Below are positions 36,815-46,056 of a stretch of 64,000 nucleotides of DNA, in pieces (the first letter of the stretch is position 1; each line of letters starts with the position of its first letter). The notes under the pieces are model-generated. The model searched no databases and was not told the DNA's origin. It was given only the letters and a program-made list of their open reading frames with translations. Where the stretch lies: positions 2,679,001 to 2,743,000 of the forward strand of contig NZ_CP078143.1 of the NCBI RefSeq assembly GCF_019891395.1. Direction: 5' to 3'. This stretch comes from Nitratireductor kimnyeongensis (GTDB lineage Bacteria; Pseudomonadota; Alphaproteobacteria; Rhizobiales; Rhizobiaceae). The position numbers were made by a program, and so were the translations under genes.

Positions 36815-38362
36815 CTACCGATTCTCGACGCCCTCAAGGTAATCTATAACCCTTTTTTCGTGGGTTGTGAAACCATCCATAGGAGGTGGTAGAATAGGGG
36901 ATGCGGATTTTTTATCTAGAATTCGTGCTTTGCCGCCATCTTTCCGCTCAGTGCCATGGTGAAACAGCTTCAACATGCAATCTGGTCCGACACCCTCGTA
37001 CTGTAGAAACGCTACCTTATTTCTATCATCACTTGAGATCCCAATTGCATCGCTATGAAGTTCCAGAGCAAGACTCTTAGCATAAGGTTCTACATACAGT
37101 ACTCTCGAGATGCCCGCGGCGACAATATGTCTAGCGCAATTGTGACATGGAAAGGTCGTAGTATATAGAGTGCCGCCCACCATGCCAGATTTTCCTGCCC
37201 GACCCGCTGAAACTATTGCCTCCATTTCAGCGTGGATAGATCGGCTATATTCAATCAGGTCTTTGACAGGAGTTTCTACTAGCGCGGACCGAAATTTTTC
37301 TTTGTTAGTGCTCTGCGAGAGCATTCCTTCTTCACTGAGTTTTCTGAATATTTTTTCGTAAAGCTCCTCTTTTTTTCGGTCATTGTGGCAGCGTTTTTCG
37401 CCCCATAAATAGCAGCGATGATCTTGTTGACCATCGTTCACCGAATACAAACCTCCATGCGCCTTCGGTACGTCATTGTAACCGACGCTTATGAGTTCAC
37501 CTTCAGCCGAGTAGATCGCTGCACCGACCTGCCGGGAAAGGCAGGCTGATTTGCTGGCAGATGATACTGCTGCAAACATGCCAGCTTCGTCAGTGGTTGG
37601 TGTATGTACAGATATGTTGAAGGTTATTTCTAAGTACCGATTGATGACGTCTTTGATTCTTGCATCATTTTCACCGTCATTTCTAATGAAGAAATCGGAT
37701 AGGTATGCAGTCTTGCTGACCTTTTGGCCGTGATCGCTTTCCTTGTCGTTTTCGTCTCTTGTGAATATTCCCTGAAGTTTATCTTTCTCAATACCTAAGT
37801 TTTTGAGTCTAACTTCTCGAATTGATTCCGGAGCAAATACGGTAAATTGCCAATAGATGCCTCCGTACACGCGCCTTAGAAGCTCTGTCTCTTTGGGGTG
37901 CTTCAGTGAATCTATTATAGTTGCTTGTCGCTGCTGTTTTGGCTGAGGGACTTGTGTGCTGTCGTCGTACCCGCCACTTGCTTTTCTTTGCACCGCGATC
38001 GTTTCAACTGCTTTTGCGGCAATGTAATCCTCGCCAAACTTTCTCCGCAATTCTGTGCCGACTGCCTGCAATTCCGTAATGCGTTCTGAGCCCCCAGTTG
38101 CTACGGTTGGGGTGCTCGTTTTCGCGGCATTCTCGCGAATAAGATCGCTCGCTTTAAGAATCTCAACCTTATACCCGTAGTCCGTTTCTAGAATGGACTT
38201 TAATTGCGCTGAGGTCTTAGAAACCCCAGCGCCTACGGCGCCCACCATTCCTATCACTAGTTCCTCAGTAGGGCGTGAAATATCCTTTGAAGCTCCGACT
38301 GACTCCAATTGGTCTGTCGCGGAAGTTTGCTTAAATTCCGCAATCTTGTGAGTTGTTGTCAA
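36815..38362 (-). CDS. Anti-phage dCTP/dCMP deaminase (AvcD-type), P-loop plus deaminase domains
   Basis: A 515-residue two-domain protein. The N-terminal part (about 33-250) is a P-loop kinase-like domain with IGMVGAVGAGVSKTSAQL carrying a variant Walker A loop at 41-50. The C-terminal part (about 260-480) is a zinc deoxycytidylate deaminase with SIHAEMEAI (H377, E379) and FPCHNCARH (C406, C409). This architecture is that of AvcD/anti-phage dCTP deaminases, which deplete dCTP and dCMP during phage infection. The start is TTG at 38362; no ATG gives a family-length protein. The gene is AT-rich in a GC-rich chromosome and lies between mutL and gcdH without phage genes, suggesting horizontal acquisition. 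Confidence 0.9.
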   Translation of the reverse strand: MTTTHKIAEFKQTSATDQLESVGASKDISRPTEELVIGMVGAVGAGVSKTSAQLKSILETDYGYKVEILKASDLIRENAAKTSTPTVATGGSERITELQAVGTELRRKFGEDYIAAKAVETIAVQRKASGGYDDSTQVPQPKQQRQATIIDSLKHPKETELLRRVYGGIYWQFTVFAPESIREVRLKNLGIEKDKLQGIFTRDENDKESDHGQKVSKTAYLSDFFIRNDGENDARIKDVINRYLEITFNISVHTPTTDEAGMFAAVSSASKSACLSRQVGAAIYSAEGELISVGYNDVPKAHGGLYSVNDGQQDHRCYLWGEKRCHNDRKKEELYEKIFRKLSEEGMLSQSTNKEKFRSALVETPVKDLIEYSRSIHAEMEAIVSAGRAGKSGMVGGTLYTTTFPCHNCARHIVAAGISRVLYVEPYAKSLALELHSDAIGISSDDRNKVAFLQYEGVGPDCMLKLFHHGTERKDGGKARILDKKSASPILPPPMDGFTTHEKRVIDYLEGVENR

Positions 38363-38389
38363 TTTGCCCGTCCCATTAATAGTTGTGAT

Positions 38390-38419
38390 ATTATGTACCG
38401 ATGCTGCAACTCAAGGCAA
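38390..38419 (-). promoter_or_regulatory. Candidate promoter of the dCTP deaminase gene
   Basis: On the minus strand TTGCCT (38414-38419) and CATAAT (38390-38395) are separated by 18 bp. The -10-like box lies 28 bp before the TTG start. The match is reasonable but not strong, and the surrounding DNA is AT-rich, so chance is possible. Confidence 0.35.
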
Positions 38420-38760
38420 TCCCTATTGGTGTATTGTTTGACGAGTGTAAGTGACTGAAATAGTTAAAAAAAATGGCGCGGTTTTTATGTAGGTGTGTGC
38501 AAATTTTCGAACACACAGGAGGATCATGACATTCAGATCTATCCGGATCGCTGAAGCATAAACTAGATGTTCCAGAAATCTCACGAAGTAGACTGCGCAC
38601 GCCCCCCATCCATCCCCTCCCGTCACAATCCCCTTCCAAAAAATCATTTTAAGCTTGAAGCAATCTGGCGCAAGATGCTGTATGCTCCGCTCAGGCGTCA
38701 GGAGTGCACGCGCCCTTGCGGCGCGCAAGGCACGCTCTGGCTATTGGTTTTTCCGCATTT
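38420..38760. other. AT-rich non-coding leader upstream of the dCTP deaminase
   Basis: About 470 bp separate the deaminase from gcdH. No frame looks convincingly coding. Features seen: an A8 run at 38466-38473 (T8 on the minus strand), a palindrome TGTGTG...CACACA at 38494-38517, and an AGGAGG followed too closely (3 bp) by an 11-codon plus-strand ORF at 38526-38561. In Vibrio the region upstream of avcD encodes the inhibitory RNA AvcI; this leader is a candidate for a comparable RNA. No sequence match is claimed. Confidence 0.4.
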
Positions 38761-38831
38761 GCGCGGAGGTCAGGTGAGACCATCTGGCTGCAGAAGGCTT
38801 GAAAGAGCGCAACCGCATCAGGAAGGCATGA

Positions 38832-40049
38832 ATGAACATGGAAGCACAGAAATCCGCGGCGAAATCGTCAAAATCGACCTTCGTGTGGGACGATCCCTTC
38901 CTCATGGAAGAGCAGCTCACCGATGAAGAGCGCATGATCCGCGATGCGGCAGCCGCCTTCGCTGCCGACAAGCTCGCCCCGCGCATCGAGCATGCATATA
39001 TGAACGAGGAAACCGACCCGGACATCTTCCGCGAAATGGGCGCGGCGGGGCTTTTGGGCGTGACGGTGCCGGAGGAATATGGCGGCGTGGGGGCCGGCTA
39101 TGTGTCCTACGGGCTGGTGGCGCGCGAGGTGGAGCGCATCGATTCGGGCTATCGCTCCATGATGAGCGTGCAGTCCTCGCTGGTGATGTTCCCGATCCAT
39201 GCCTATGGCTCGGAAGAGCAGCGCAGGAAATATCTGCCGAAACTGGCGTCGGGCGAATGGATCGGCTGTTTCGGCCTGACCGAGCCGGATGCGGGCTCCG
39301 ATCCCGGTGGCATGAAGACGCGCGCCGACAAGATCGATGGCGGCTACAGGCTGACCGGCTCGAAAATGTGGATCTCCAATTCGCCGATTGCCGATGTGTT
39401 CGTGGTGTGGGCGAAATCGGCGGCCCATGGCGGCAAGATCCGCGGTTTCGTCCTGGAAAAGGGCATGAAGGGGCTTTCGGCGCCAAAAATTGGCGGCAAG
39501 CTTTCGCTGCGCGCGTCGATCACCGGCGAGATCGTGATGGACGGTGTGGAAGTGGGCGAGGATGCGCTTTTGCCCAATGCGGAAGGGCTTGGCGGGCCGT
39601 TTGGCTGTCTGAACCGCGCGCGCTATGGCATTTCCTGGGGCGCGATGGGCGCGGCGGAAGATTGCTGGCACCGGGCGCGGCAATATGGGCTCGATCGCAA
39701 GCAGTTCGACAAGCCGCTGGCGCAGACGCAGCTTTTCCAGAAGAAGCTCGCCGACATGCAGACGGAAATCGCGCTCGGGCTTCAGGGGAGCCTGCGCGTT
39801 GGCCGGCTGTTTGACGAGGGCAAGATGGCGCCGGAGATGATCTCGGTCGTCAAGCGCAACAATTGCGGCAAGGCGCTGGAGATCGCGCGCATGGCCCGCG
39901 ACATGCATGGCGGCAATGGCATCCAGATCGAATATCACGTGATGCGCCATGCGCAGAACCTGGAAACGGTGAACACCTATGAGGGCACGCATGACGTTCA
40001 CGCGCTGATCCTCGGCCGCGCGCAGACGGGGCTGCAGGCGTTTTTCTGA
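38832..40049 (+). CDS. gcdH: Glutaryl-CoA dehydrogenase
   Basis: A 405-residue acyl-CoA dehydrogenase that decarboxylates glutaryl-CoA to crotonyl-CoA in lysine and aromatic catabolism. FAD-binding signatures are [20 protein letters not shown] and [18 protein letters not shown]. The catalytic base is E384 in [17 protein letters not shown], the glutaryl-CoA subgroup form. The ATG at 38832 is used; another at 38838 is equally placed. The crotonyl-CoA product could feed the beta-oxidation fusion protein at 58036. Confidence 0.93.
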   Translation: MNMEAQKSAAKSSKSTFVWDDPFLMEEQLTDEERMIRDAAAAFAADKLAPRIEHAYMNEETDPDIFREMGAAGLLGVTVPEEYGGVGAGYVSYGLVAREVERIDSGYRSMMSVQSSLVMFPIHAYGSEEQRRKYLPKLASGEWIGCFGLTEPDAGSDPGGMKTRADKIDGGYRLTGSKMWISNSPIADVFVVWAKSAAHGGKIRGFVLEKGMKGLSAPKIGGKLSLRASITGEIVMDGVEVGEDALLPNAEGLGGPFGCLNRARYGISWGAMGAAEDCWHRARQYGLDRKQFDKPLAQTQLFQKKLADMQTEIALGLQGSLRVGRLFDEGKMAPEMISVVKRNNCGKALEIARMARDMHGGNGIQIEYHVMRHAQNLETVNTYEGTHDVHALILGRAQTGLQAFF

Positions 40050-40158
40050 TCGGGTGAGCGCGCGCGTTTCGCGCGGGGATTGCGAAGGGGCGGGCGCTGC
40101 GGTGCTTGCCTCTTTTTTTTGTTGCGGGTGGCGCGGGAGGGGGGAGGAGCCGACGCAG

Positions 40159-40264
40159 CCCTCATCCTGAGCTTGTCGAAGGGCGAGGGCGGCATGAAAG
40201 GGCTGCAGCGGCAAGCGTGGGTGCGTGCCTTCACCCCCGCCCTTCGACAAGCTCAGGATGAGGG
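40159..40264. repeat. 27-bp perfect inverted repeat in the gcdH-kbl gap
   Basis: Arms at 40159-40185 (opening CCCTCATCCTGAGCTTGTCG) and 40238-40264 are exact reverse complements, separated by 52 bp. The CTGAGCTTGTCGAAGGG motif is a widespread dispersed palindromic repeat of high-GC proteobacteria. The remaining 380-bp gap (40050-40432) has no ORF I can support. Confidence 0.85.
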
Positions 40265-40432
40265 TGAAGGCACGGGAACGCTGTGCGCGGGGAGAGGGTA
40301 AGGGGCGGGTGGTGGCTTTGCTGGCGGGTTCGCGGTTCGGCGGAAGAGCGTTGCAGAAAAGCAGGTGGTCGAAAGCGGCGGCACTTTGTAGTAGAGGAGG
40401 GAAAGCCTGTTCCCGTTCGATCCGAGGTGTTC

Positions 40433-41620
40433 ATGACCGCGTCCTTTCTCTCCCATCTGCGCTTGGAACTCGATGGCCTGAAGGAGGCGGGGCTTTACAA
40501 GTCCGAGCGGGTCATCACCTCCATGCAGTCGGCCGAGATCGAGAGCGGCAGGCAAAGGGTGCTGAACTTTTGCGCCAACAATTATCTGGGCCTTGCCGAC
40601 AATGAGGAATTGCGCGAGGCGGCCAAGGCCGCGCTCGACCGCTATGGCTATGGCATGGCCTCGGTGCGCTTCATCTGCGGGACGCAGGAAGAACACAAAG
40701 AGCTGGAAGCGAAGATTTCAGGCTTTCTGGGCTATGAGGACACGATCCTCTATTCCTCCTGCTTCGATGCCAATGCGGGGCTTTTCGAGACGCTGCTGGG
40801 GCCGGAGGATGCGATCATCTCCGATGCGCTCAACCATGCCTCGATCATCGACGGGGTGCGGCTTTGCAAGGCCGAGCGCCACCGCTATGCGAACAATGAT
40901 ATGGCCGCTCTGGAAGAGTGTTTGAAAAAGGCGGAAGGCGCGCGCTTCCGGCTGATCGCGACGGATGGCGTTTTTTCCATGGATGGCATCGTCGCCAATC
41001 TGGGCGCGGTCTGCGATCTCGCCGAAAAATACGATGCGATGGTGATGGTGGACGATAGCCATGCGGTCGGTTTTGTGGGTGAGAATGGACGCGGCACGCC
41101 GGAGCATTGCGGCGTGGAAGGGCGGGTCGACATCATGACGGGCACGCTCGGCAAGGCACTGGGCGGGGCGTCTGGCGGCTATACCTGTGCGAAGGCCGAG
41201 GTGGTGGACTGGCTGCGCCAGCGTTCGCGGCCCTATCTCTTTTCCAACACGCTGGCGCCGGTGATCGCGGCGGCGTCTTTGAAGGTCTTCGATATGGTGG
41301 AGCAGGGCGATGCGCTGCGCCGTCATCTTGCAAGCAATGCCGGGCGGTTCCGCTCGGGCATGGAAAAGCTGGGCTTCACCCTGGCGGGCGCCGACCATCC
41401 CATCATCCCGGTCATGGTGGGCGATGCGGCTCTCGCCGCCCGCATGGCTGAAATGCTGATGGAAGAGGGCATCTATGTGATCGGCTTCTCCTTCCCCGTG
41501 GTGCCGAAAGGGGCTGCCCGCATCCGCACGCAGATGTCGGCGGCGCATTCGACCGAGGATATCGATCGCGCGGTGGAAGCGTTTGGCAAGGTGGGGCGTC
41601 AGCTCGGGGTGATCGCGTAG
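40433..41620 (+). CDS. kbl: 2-amino-3-ketobutyrate CoA ligase (glycine C-acetyltransferase)
   Basis: A 395-residue PLP enzyme of the alpha-oxoamine synthase family that cleaves 2-amino-3-ketobutyrate with CoA to glycine and acetyl-CoA. The PLP lysine is K241 in [25 protein letters not shown] carries the aspartate and histidine that hold the cofactor. Start at the ATG at 40433 gives the usual length; the frame upstream passes through a repeat. It works with tdh, 40 bp downstream, to convert threonine to glycine. Confidence 0.96.
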   Translation: MTASFLSHLRLELDGLKEAGLYKSERVITSMQSAEIESGRQRVLNFCANNYLGLADNEELREAAKAALDRYGYGMASVRFICGTQEEHKELEAKISGFLGYEDTILYSSCFDANAGLFETLLGPEDAIISDALNHASIIDGVRLCKAERHRYANNDMAALEECLKKAEGARFRLIATDGVFSMDGIVANLGAVCDLAEKYDAMVMVDDSHAVGFVGENGRGTPEHCGVEGRVDIMTGTLGKALGGASGGYTCAKAEVVDWLRQRSRPYLFSNTLAPVIAAASLKVFDMVEQGDALRRHLASNAGRFRSGMEKLGFTLAGADHPIIPVMVGDAALAARMAEMLMEEGIYVIGFSFPVVPKGAARIRTQMSAAHSTEDIDRAVEAFGKVGRQLGVIA

Positions 41621-41660
41621 GGCGCGGATCGCAGATTTCGCTTTTGGAGGATAATCGACC

Positions 41661-42695
41661 ATGTCCAACATGATGAAGGCGCTCGTGAAGTCAAAGCCGG
41701 AGGAAGGGCTCTGGATGGAGCGTGTTCCGGTGCCCGAGGTTGGGCCCAATGACGTTTTGATCAAGGTGAAGAAGACGGCGATCTGCGGCACGGATGTGCA
41801 TATCTGGAACTGGGACGAGTGGGCGCAAAACACCGTGCCGGTGCCGCTGGTGACGGGACATGAATTCGTCGGCGAGGTGACGGAGGTCGGCTCGGCGGTG
41901 ACGGAATACAAACCCGGCCAGCGGGTTTCGGGCGAGGGGCACATCGTGTGCGGCCACTGCCGCAACTGCCGGGCGGGCCGCGGACATCTGTGCCACAACA
42001 CGCTGGGCGTGGGGGTTCACCGCGCCGGCGCGTTTGCCGAATTCATCGCCCTGCCGCAGCACAATGTGGTGCCGATCCCCGACAACATTCCCGACGAGAT
42101 CGCGGCGATCTTCGACCCGTTGGGCAACGCCGTTCACACCGCGCTTTCCTTCGACCTCGTTGGCGAGGATGTGCTGGTGACGGGGGCGGGGCCGATCGGC
42201 ATCATGGGCGCGCTGGTGGCGCAGGCCGTGGGCGCGCGCAAGGTGGTCATCACCGACATCAATCCGGGAAGGCTGGAGCTTGCAAAGAAGCTCGGCGTTC
42301 AGCACACGGTGAATGCGGCAGAGGAAACGCTGCCGGAGGTGATGCGCCAGCTCGGCATGACCGAGGGGTTTGATGTGGGGCTTGAAATGTCGGGCGCGGC
42401 ACCCGCCTTCCGCGACATGATCGACGCTATGAACAATGGCGGCAAGATCGCCATTTTGGGTATCGCGCCGGCGGGTTTCGAGATCGACTGGAACAAGGTC
42501 ATCTTCAAGATGCTGCATCTGAAGGGCATCTATGGGCGCGAGATGTTCGAGACCTGGTACAAGATGATCGCGCTGGTGCAGACGCGGCTCGACCTGCGCG
42601 ATCTCATCACGCACCGCATCAATGCGGATGATTTTCGCGATGGTTTCGACGCCATGCGCTCCGGCAGGGCCGGCAAGGTGGTGATGAGCTGGTAG
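41661..42695 (+). CDS. tdh: L-threonine 3-dehydrogenase
   Basis: A 344-residue zinc-dependent medium-chain dehydrogenase. Catalytic zinc ligands are in [15 protein letters not shown] and GHEFVGEV; the structural zinc site is [15 protein letters not shown]. The NAD-binding motif is [12 protein letters not shown]. It oxidises threonine to 2-amino-3-ketobutyrate, the substrate of kbl just upstream. A GGAGGA site lies at a proper distance before the ATG. It converges with the MarR gene. Confidence 0.96.
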   Translation: MSNMMKALVKSKPEEGLWMERVPVPEVGPNDVLIKVKKTAICGTDVHIWNWDEWAQNTVPVPLVTGHEFVGEVTEVGSAVTEYKPGQRVSGEGHIVCGHCRNCRAGRGHLCHNTLGVGVHRAGAFAEFIALPQHNVVPIPDNIPDEIAAIFDPLGNAVHTALSFDLVGEDVLVTGAGPIGIMGALVAQAVGARKVVITDINPGRLELAKKLGVQHTVNAAEETLPEVMRQLGMTEGFDVGLEMSGAAPAFRDMIDAMNNGGKIAILGIAPAGFEIDWNKVIFKMLHLKGIYGREMFETWYKMIALVQTRLDLRDLITHRINADDFRDGFDAMRSGRAGKVVMSW

Positions 42696-42699
42696 GACA

Positions 42700-43146
42700 C
42701 TAGTCCGTCAAAACGGCGCGCTCCAGTGCTTCAAGGCCTTCAAGCAGCGCTGCGCGCTCCTTGGGCTTCATGCGGTCGAGCAGCTTCGTCTCGAAACCGT
42801 GTGCCACGGGCACCATGTCTTCATAGGCTTTCTGGCCGATCTTGCTGAGGGTGAGACGTTCGACCCGACGGTCCTGCGGGTCGGGCGTGCGCGCCAGCCA
42901 GCGGCGTGTTTCCAGAGAGGCAACGGCGCGGCTGACCTTGGTCTTGTGCATGGAGGAATGCGCGCCGATCTCGGTCGCAGTCATCGTTCCGAACTGGCCG
43001 AGCGTGGCCAGCGTGCGCCACTCGGGCCGCGTCAGACCAAGGCGCGCGCGATAGGCCTGTGAGAAATCGCGGCTGATCGTATCGGTGAGACGGGACAGGC
43101 GATAGGGAAGGAAGTGTTCCAGGGCAAGCTTGGTCGATTCTGGCAT
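42700..43146 (-). CDS. MarR-family regulator, likely of the homogentisate operon
   Basis: A 148-residue winged-helix regulator. The helix-turn-helix is TATEIGAHSSMHKTKVSRAVASLETR and the wing is WLARTPDPQDRRVERLTLS. It is transcribed divergently from hmgA with a 125-bp gap that contains a palindrome and direct repeats, so it probably represses hmgA and itself until homogentisate or a precursor binds. I use the ATG at 43146; an upstream TTG frame would run through the putative operator. Confidence 0.88.
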   Translation of the reverse strand: MPESTKLALEHFLPYRLSRLTDTISRDFSQAYRARLGLTRPEWRTLATLGQFGTMTATEIGAHSSMHKTKVSRAVASLETRRWLARTPDPQDRRVERLTLSKIGQKAYEDMVPVAHGFETKLLDRMKPKERAALLEGLEALERAVLTD

Positions 43147-43212
43147 GGGATGCTGGGATCCTTTGCGGATTTCCTCTCTGGTCAGATTGATAGTTACATT
43201 CGATATGGTTAC

Positions 43213-43252
43213 GGTTGCAACCAAAACTTGATGAGTCCCAAAGCTTGATGAG
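43213..43252. promoter_or_regulatory. Operator candidates between marR and hmgA
   Basis: A 10-bp perfect palindrome GGTTGCAACC (43213-43222) is followed by two direct copies of CTTGATGAG (43227-43235 and 43244-43252, 17 bp apart). They lie 20-60 bp before the hmgA start and are plausible MarR-type binding sites. Confidence 0.45.
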
Positions 43253-43271
43253 CCATTGCTTGGAGGATCGA

Positions 43272-44585
43272 ATGACCGTGCAGTACATGCCGGGTTTCGG
43301 CAATGATTTCGAGACGGAGAGCCTGCCGGGCGCGCTGCCGCAGGGACAGAATTCGCCCCAGCGACCAGCCTATGGGCTTTATGCAGAGCAGCTGTCAGGT
43401 TCCCCGTTCACCGCCCCGCGCGGGACGAATGAACGCTCCTGGCTCTACCGCATTCGCCCCAGCGTGAAACATACCGGGCGCTTCAAGGCGGTCGATTTCG
43501 AGGCGTGGAAGTCCGCTCCCAATGTGAATGACCATCAGCTGGCGCTTGGTCAGCTGCGCTGGGATCCTACTCCCATCCCCAATGAGGAAACCGGTTTCAT
43601 TGCCGGTGTGCGCACCATGACGACGGCGGGTGACGTGCAGGGGCAGGCGGGCATGGCCGCCCATATCTACGCCTTCAACACGTCGATGGTGGACGAATAC
43701 TTCTTCAATGCCGATGGCGAATTGATGCTGGTACCGCAGGAAGGCGGTGTGCGGTTGAAGACCGAGATGGGTGTCATCGAGATCGAACCCGGTGAAATCG
43801 CCGTCATGCCGCGCGGCATGATCTTCCAGGTGGAACTGATGGACGGGCCGGCGCGCGGCTATATGTGCGAGAACTACGGCGCGAAATTCACCCTGCCGGA
43901 TCGCGGTCCCATCGGTGCAAACTGTCTCGCAAACCCACGCGACTTCAAGACGCCGGTTGCCTGGTATGAGGAAAAGGAAAAGCCCTGCCGGTTGTTCGTC
44001 AAATGGTGCGGTCAGTTTCATGTGACCGAGATCGGCCATTCACCACTCGACGTGGTGGCCTGGCACGGCAACTACGCGCCCTACAAATATGACCTTTCCA
44101 CCTTCTCGCCGGTTGGGGCGATTCTGTTCGACCATCCCGACCCTTCGATCTTCACGGTGCTGACGGCCCCCTCGGGCGAAGAGGGAACCGCCAATATCGA
44201 CTTCGTGATCTTCCCGCCGCGCTGGATGGTGGCAGAGCACACATTCCGCCCGCCCTGGTATCACCGAAACATCATGAGCGAGTTCATGGGGCTGATCAAA
44301 GGCCAGTATGATGCCAAGGAAGAGGGCTTCCTGCCGGGCGGTGCCTCACTGCACAACATAATGCTGCCGCACGGGCCGGACGCTTTCGGTTTCGAGAAGG
44401 CGAGCCAAGGGGAACTGAAGCCGGTCAAGCTGGAAGAGACCATGGCATTCATGTTCGAGACGCGCTTTCCCCAGCATCTCACGCGCTATGCCGCCGAGAC
44501 GGACACGCTGCAGGAAAACTATATCGACTGCTGGAAGGATCTGAAGAAGCGTTTCAACGGCACGCCGGAAGGCGACTGGTCCTGA
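43272..44585 (+). CDS. hmgA: Homogentisate 1,2-dioxygenase
   Basis: A 437-residue non-haem iron dioxygenase that opens the ring of homogentisate to maleylacetoacetate. The iron ligands are in [14 protein letters not shown] (His and Glu) and [12 protein letters not shown] (His). The length matches the family. A strong GGAGG site lies 5-9 bp before the ATG at 43272; the frame upstream is intergenic. It is the first gene of an operon extending to 49254. Confidence 0.97.
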   Translation: MTVQYMPGFGNDFETESLPGALPQGQNSPQRPAYGLYAEQLSGSPFTAPRGTNERSWLYRIRPSVKHTGRFKAVDFEAWKSAPNVNDHQLALGQLRWDPTPIPNEETGFIAGVRTMTTAGDVQGQAGMAAHIYAFNTSMVDEYFFNADGELMLVPQEGGVRLKTEMGVIEIEPGEIAVMPRGMIFQVELMDGPARGYMCENYGAKFTLPDRGPIGANCLANPRDFKTPVAWYEEKEKPCRLFVKWCGQFHVTEIGHSPLDVVAWHGNYAPYKYDLSTFSPVGAILFDHPDPSIFTVLTAPSGEEGTANIDFVIFPPRWMVAEHTFRPPWYHRNIMSEFMGLIKGQYDAKEEGFLPGGASLHNIMLPHGPDAFGFEKASQGELKPVKLEETMAFMFETRFPQHLTRYAAETDTLQENYIDCWKDLKKRFNGTPEGDWS

Positions 44586-44676
44586 TCGACCGGAGCGCTC
44601 GCAGACGGTATGATCGGCGTCGGTCCGGTGGGCCTGCGCCGATTGCGCGTCTTCCCCAACGCATAAAGGACATTGC

Positions 44677-45693
44677 ATGAAACTCGCCACGCTCAAGAAC
44701 GGAACGCGCGACGGCAAGCTGGTCGTCGTCTCTCGCGACCTGACACATTGCACGGATGCATCCTTCCTCGCCCCGACGTTGCAGGCGGCACTGGACGACT
44801 GGGCGCGCATCGCACCGCATCTGGCAGCCCTTTCCGAAAGCCTGGAGCACGGTTCGGTGCCTGCGGAACGTTTTCACGAGCATGATGCGCATTCACCATT
44901 GCCGCGCGCCTATCAGTGGGCGGATGGCTCGGCATACGTCAATCACGTGGAACTGGTGCGCAAGGCACGTGGGGCGGAGATGCCAGCGAGCTTCTGGGAG
45001 GATCCGCTCATGTATCAGGGCGGGTCCGATGCGTTTCTGGCACCACGCGACCCCATTCGCATGGCCGACGAGGCCTGGGGCATCGACATGGAAGGGGAAA
45101 TCGCCGTCATCGTCGATGACGTGCCGATGGGTGCAACGCTGGAACAGGCGCGAGAAGCCATTCGGCTTGTCATGCTGGTGAACGACGTGTCGTTGCGCGG
45201 GCTGATCCCGGGAGAACTCGGCAAGGGCTTTGGCTTCTTCCAGTCGAAGCCGTCCTCGGCCTTCTCGCCAGTTGCGGTGACGCCCGAAGAACTCGGCGAT
45301 GCCTGGGATGGCGGCAAGGTCTCTCTGCCGCTATGCGTCGATTATAACGGTAAACCCTTTGGCCGTGCCGATGCCGGTGTCGACATGACCTTCGACTTTC
45401 CCACGCTGATTGCCCATGCCGCCAAGACCCGCCCGCTATGCGCCGGTACGATCATCGGTTCGGGCACGGTTTCCAACAAGCTGGATGGTGGCCCGGGCAA
45501 ACCGGTCGAGGAAGGCGGTGTCGGTTACTCCTGTATTGCCGAAATCCGCATGATCGAGACGATAACACACGGTAAACCGAAGACGCCTTTCTTGCGCTTT
45601 GGCGATACGGTGCGTATCGAGATGAAAGACAGTGGGGGCCATTCCATCTTCGGTGCGATCGAACAACGCGTCGAGGAATATCAGGAGCCCTAA
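44677..45693 (+). CDS. fahA: Fumarylacetoacetate hydrolase
   Basis: A 338-residue enzyme of the FAH family that splits fumarylacetoacetate into fumarate and acetoacetate, the last step of tyrosine degradation. The metal-binding acidic cluster is in GIDMEGEIAVIVDD with a further Asp in VMLVNDVSLRGL. The C-terminal GTIIGSGTVSNK is also typical. It lies 91 bp after hmgA. I see no maleylacetoacetate isomerase (maiA) in the window, so that step must be encoded elsewhere or be glutathione-catalysed. Confidence 0.95.
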   Translation: MKLATLKNGTRDGKLVVVSRDLTHCTDASFLAPTLQAALDDWARIAPHLAALSESLEHGSVPAERFHEHDAHSPLPRAYQWADGSAYVNHVELVRKARGAEMPASFWEDPLMYQGGSDAFLAPRDPIRMADEAWGIDMEGEIAVIVDDVPMGATLEQAREAIRLVMLVNDVSLRGLIPGELGKGFGFFQSKPSSAFSPVAVTPEELGDAWDGGKVSLPLCVDYNGKPFGRADAGVDMTFDFPTLIAHAAKTRPLCAGTIIGSGTVSNKLDGGPGKPVEEGGVGYSCIAEIRMIETITHGKPKTPFLRFGDTVRIEMKDSGGHSIFGAIEQRVEEYQEP

Positions 45694-45696
45694 AGA

Positions 45697-46032
45697 ATGG
45701 CACTGACCCCTCTCAAGCGCACGGCGCTTATTTTCGCGGTATTCAATCTTGTCGGGATTTCCATCCTGGCGTGGTTGTTGAAGTCGGTTTTTGACGCGCT
45801 TTACACCACCGCGCCTCAATGGCTGGGCATCACGTTGTCCTTCATCTTCGTGGTAACCGTCATTGGCGTGAATGTATGGCTGTCGAGGCGTGCATACCGG
45901 ATCGACAGCGGTTCGATATTGACCCGCCTGATGATCGCCTGGACGCTGATTTCGGCGGTGTCCGCAGTCGTGTTCAGCGCGCTTGATCCCTGGAACATCC
46001 TGAAATCCCTGGCAGTCATCGTCGGGGCATAG
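45697..46032 (+). CDS. Small integral membrane protein of the homogentisate operon
   Basis: A 111-residue protein with three predicted membrane helices (about residues 9-30, 42-62 and 75-97) and a short basic loop (LSRRAYRIDSG) between the second and third. No motif is recognised. It starts three bases after fahA and 24 bases before the metallo-hydrolase, so it is translated with them. It may be a membrane partner or an uncharacterised transporter accessory. Confidence 0.7.
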   Translation: MALTPLKRTALIFAVFNLVGISILAWLLKSVFDALYTTAPQWLGITLSFIFVVTVIGVNVWLSRRAYRIDSGSILTRLMIAWTLISAVSAVVFSALDPWNILKSLAVIVGA

Positions 46033-46056
46033 TGTAGTCAACGAGAAAGGCGCGTA

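Noticed and set aside
38526..38561. 11-codon ORF with AGGAGG in the deaminase leader
   Set aside because: Spacing between AGGAGG and ATG is only 3 bp and nothing is encoded downstream on that strand for which it could be a leader; kept only as a note.
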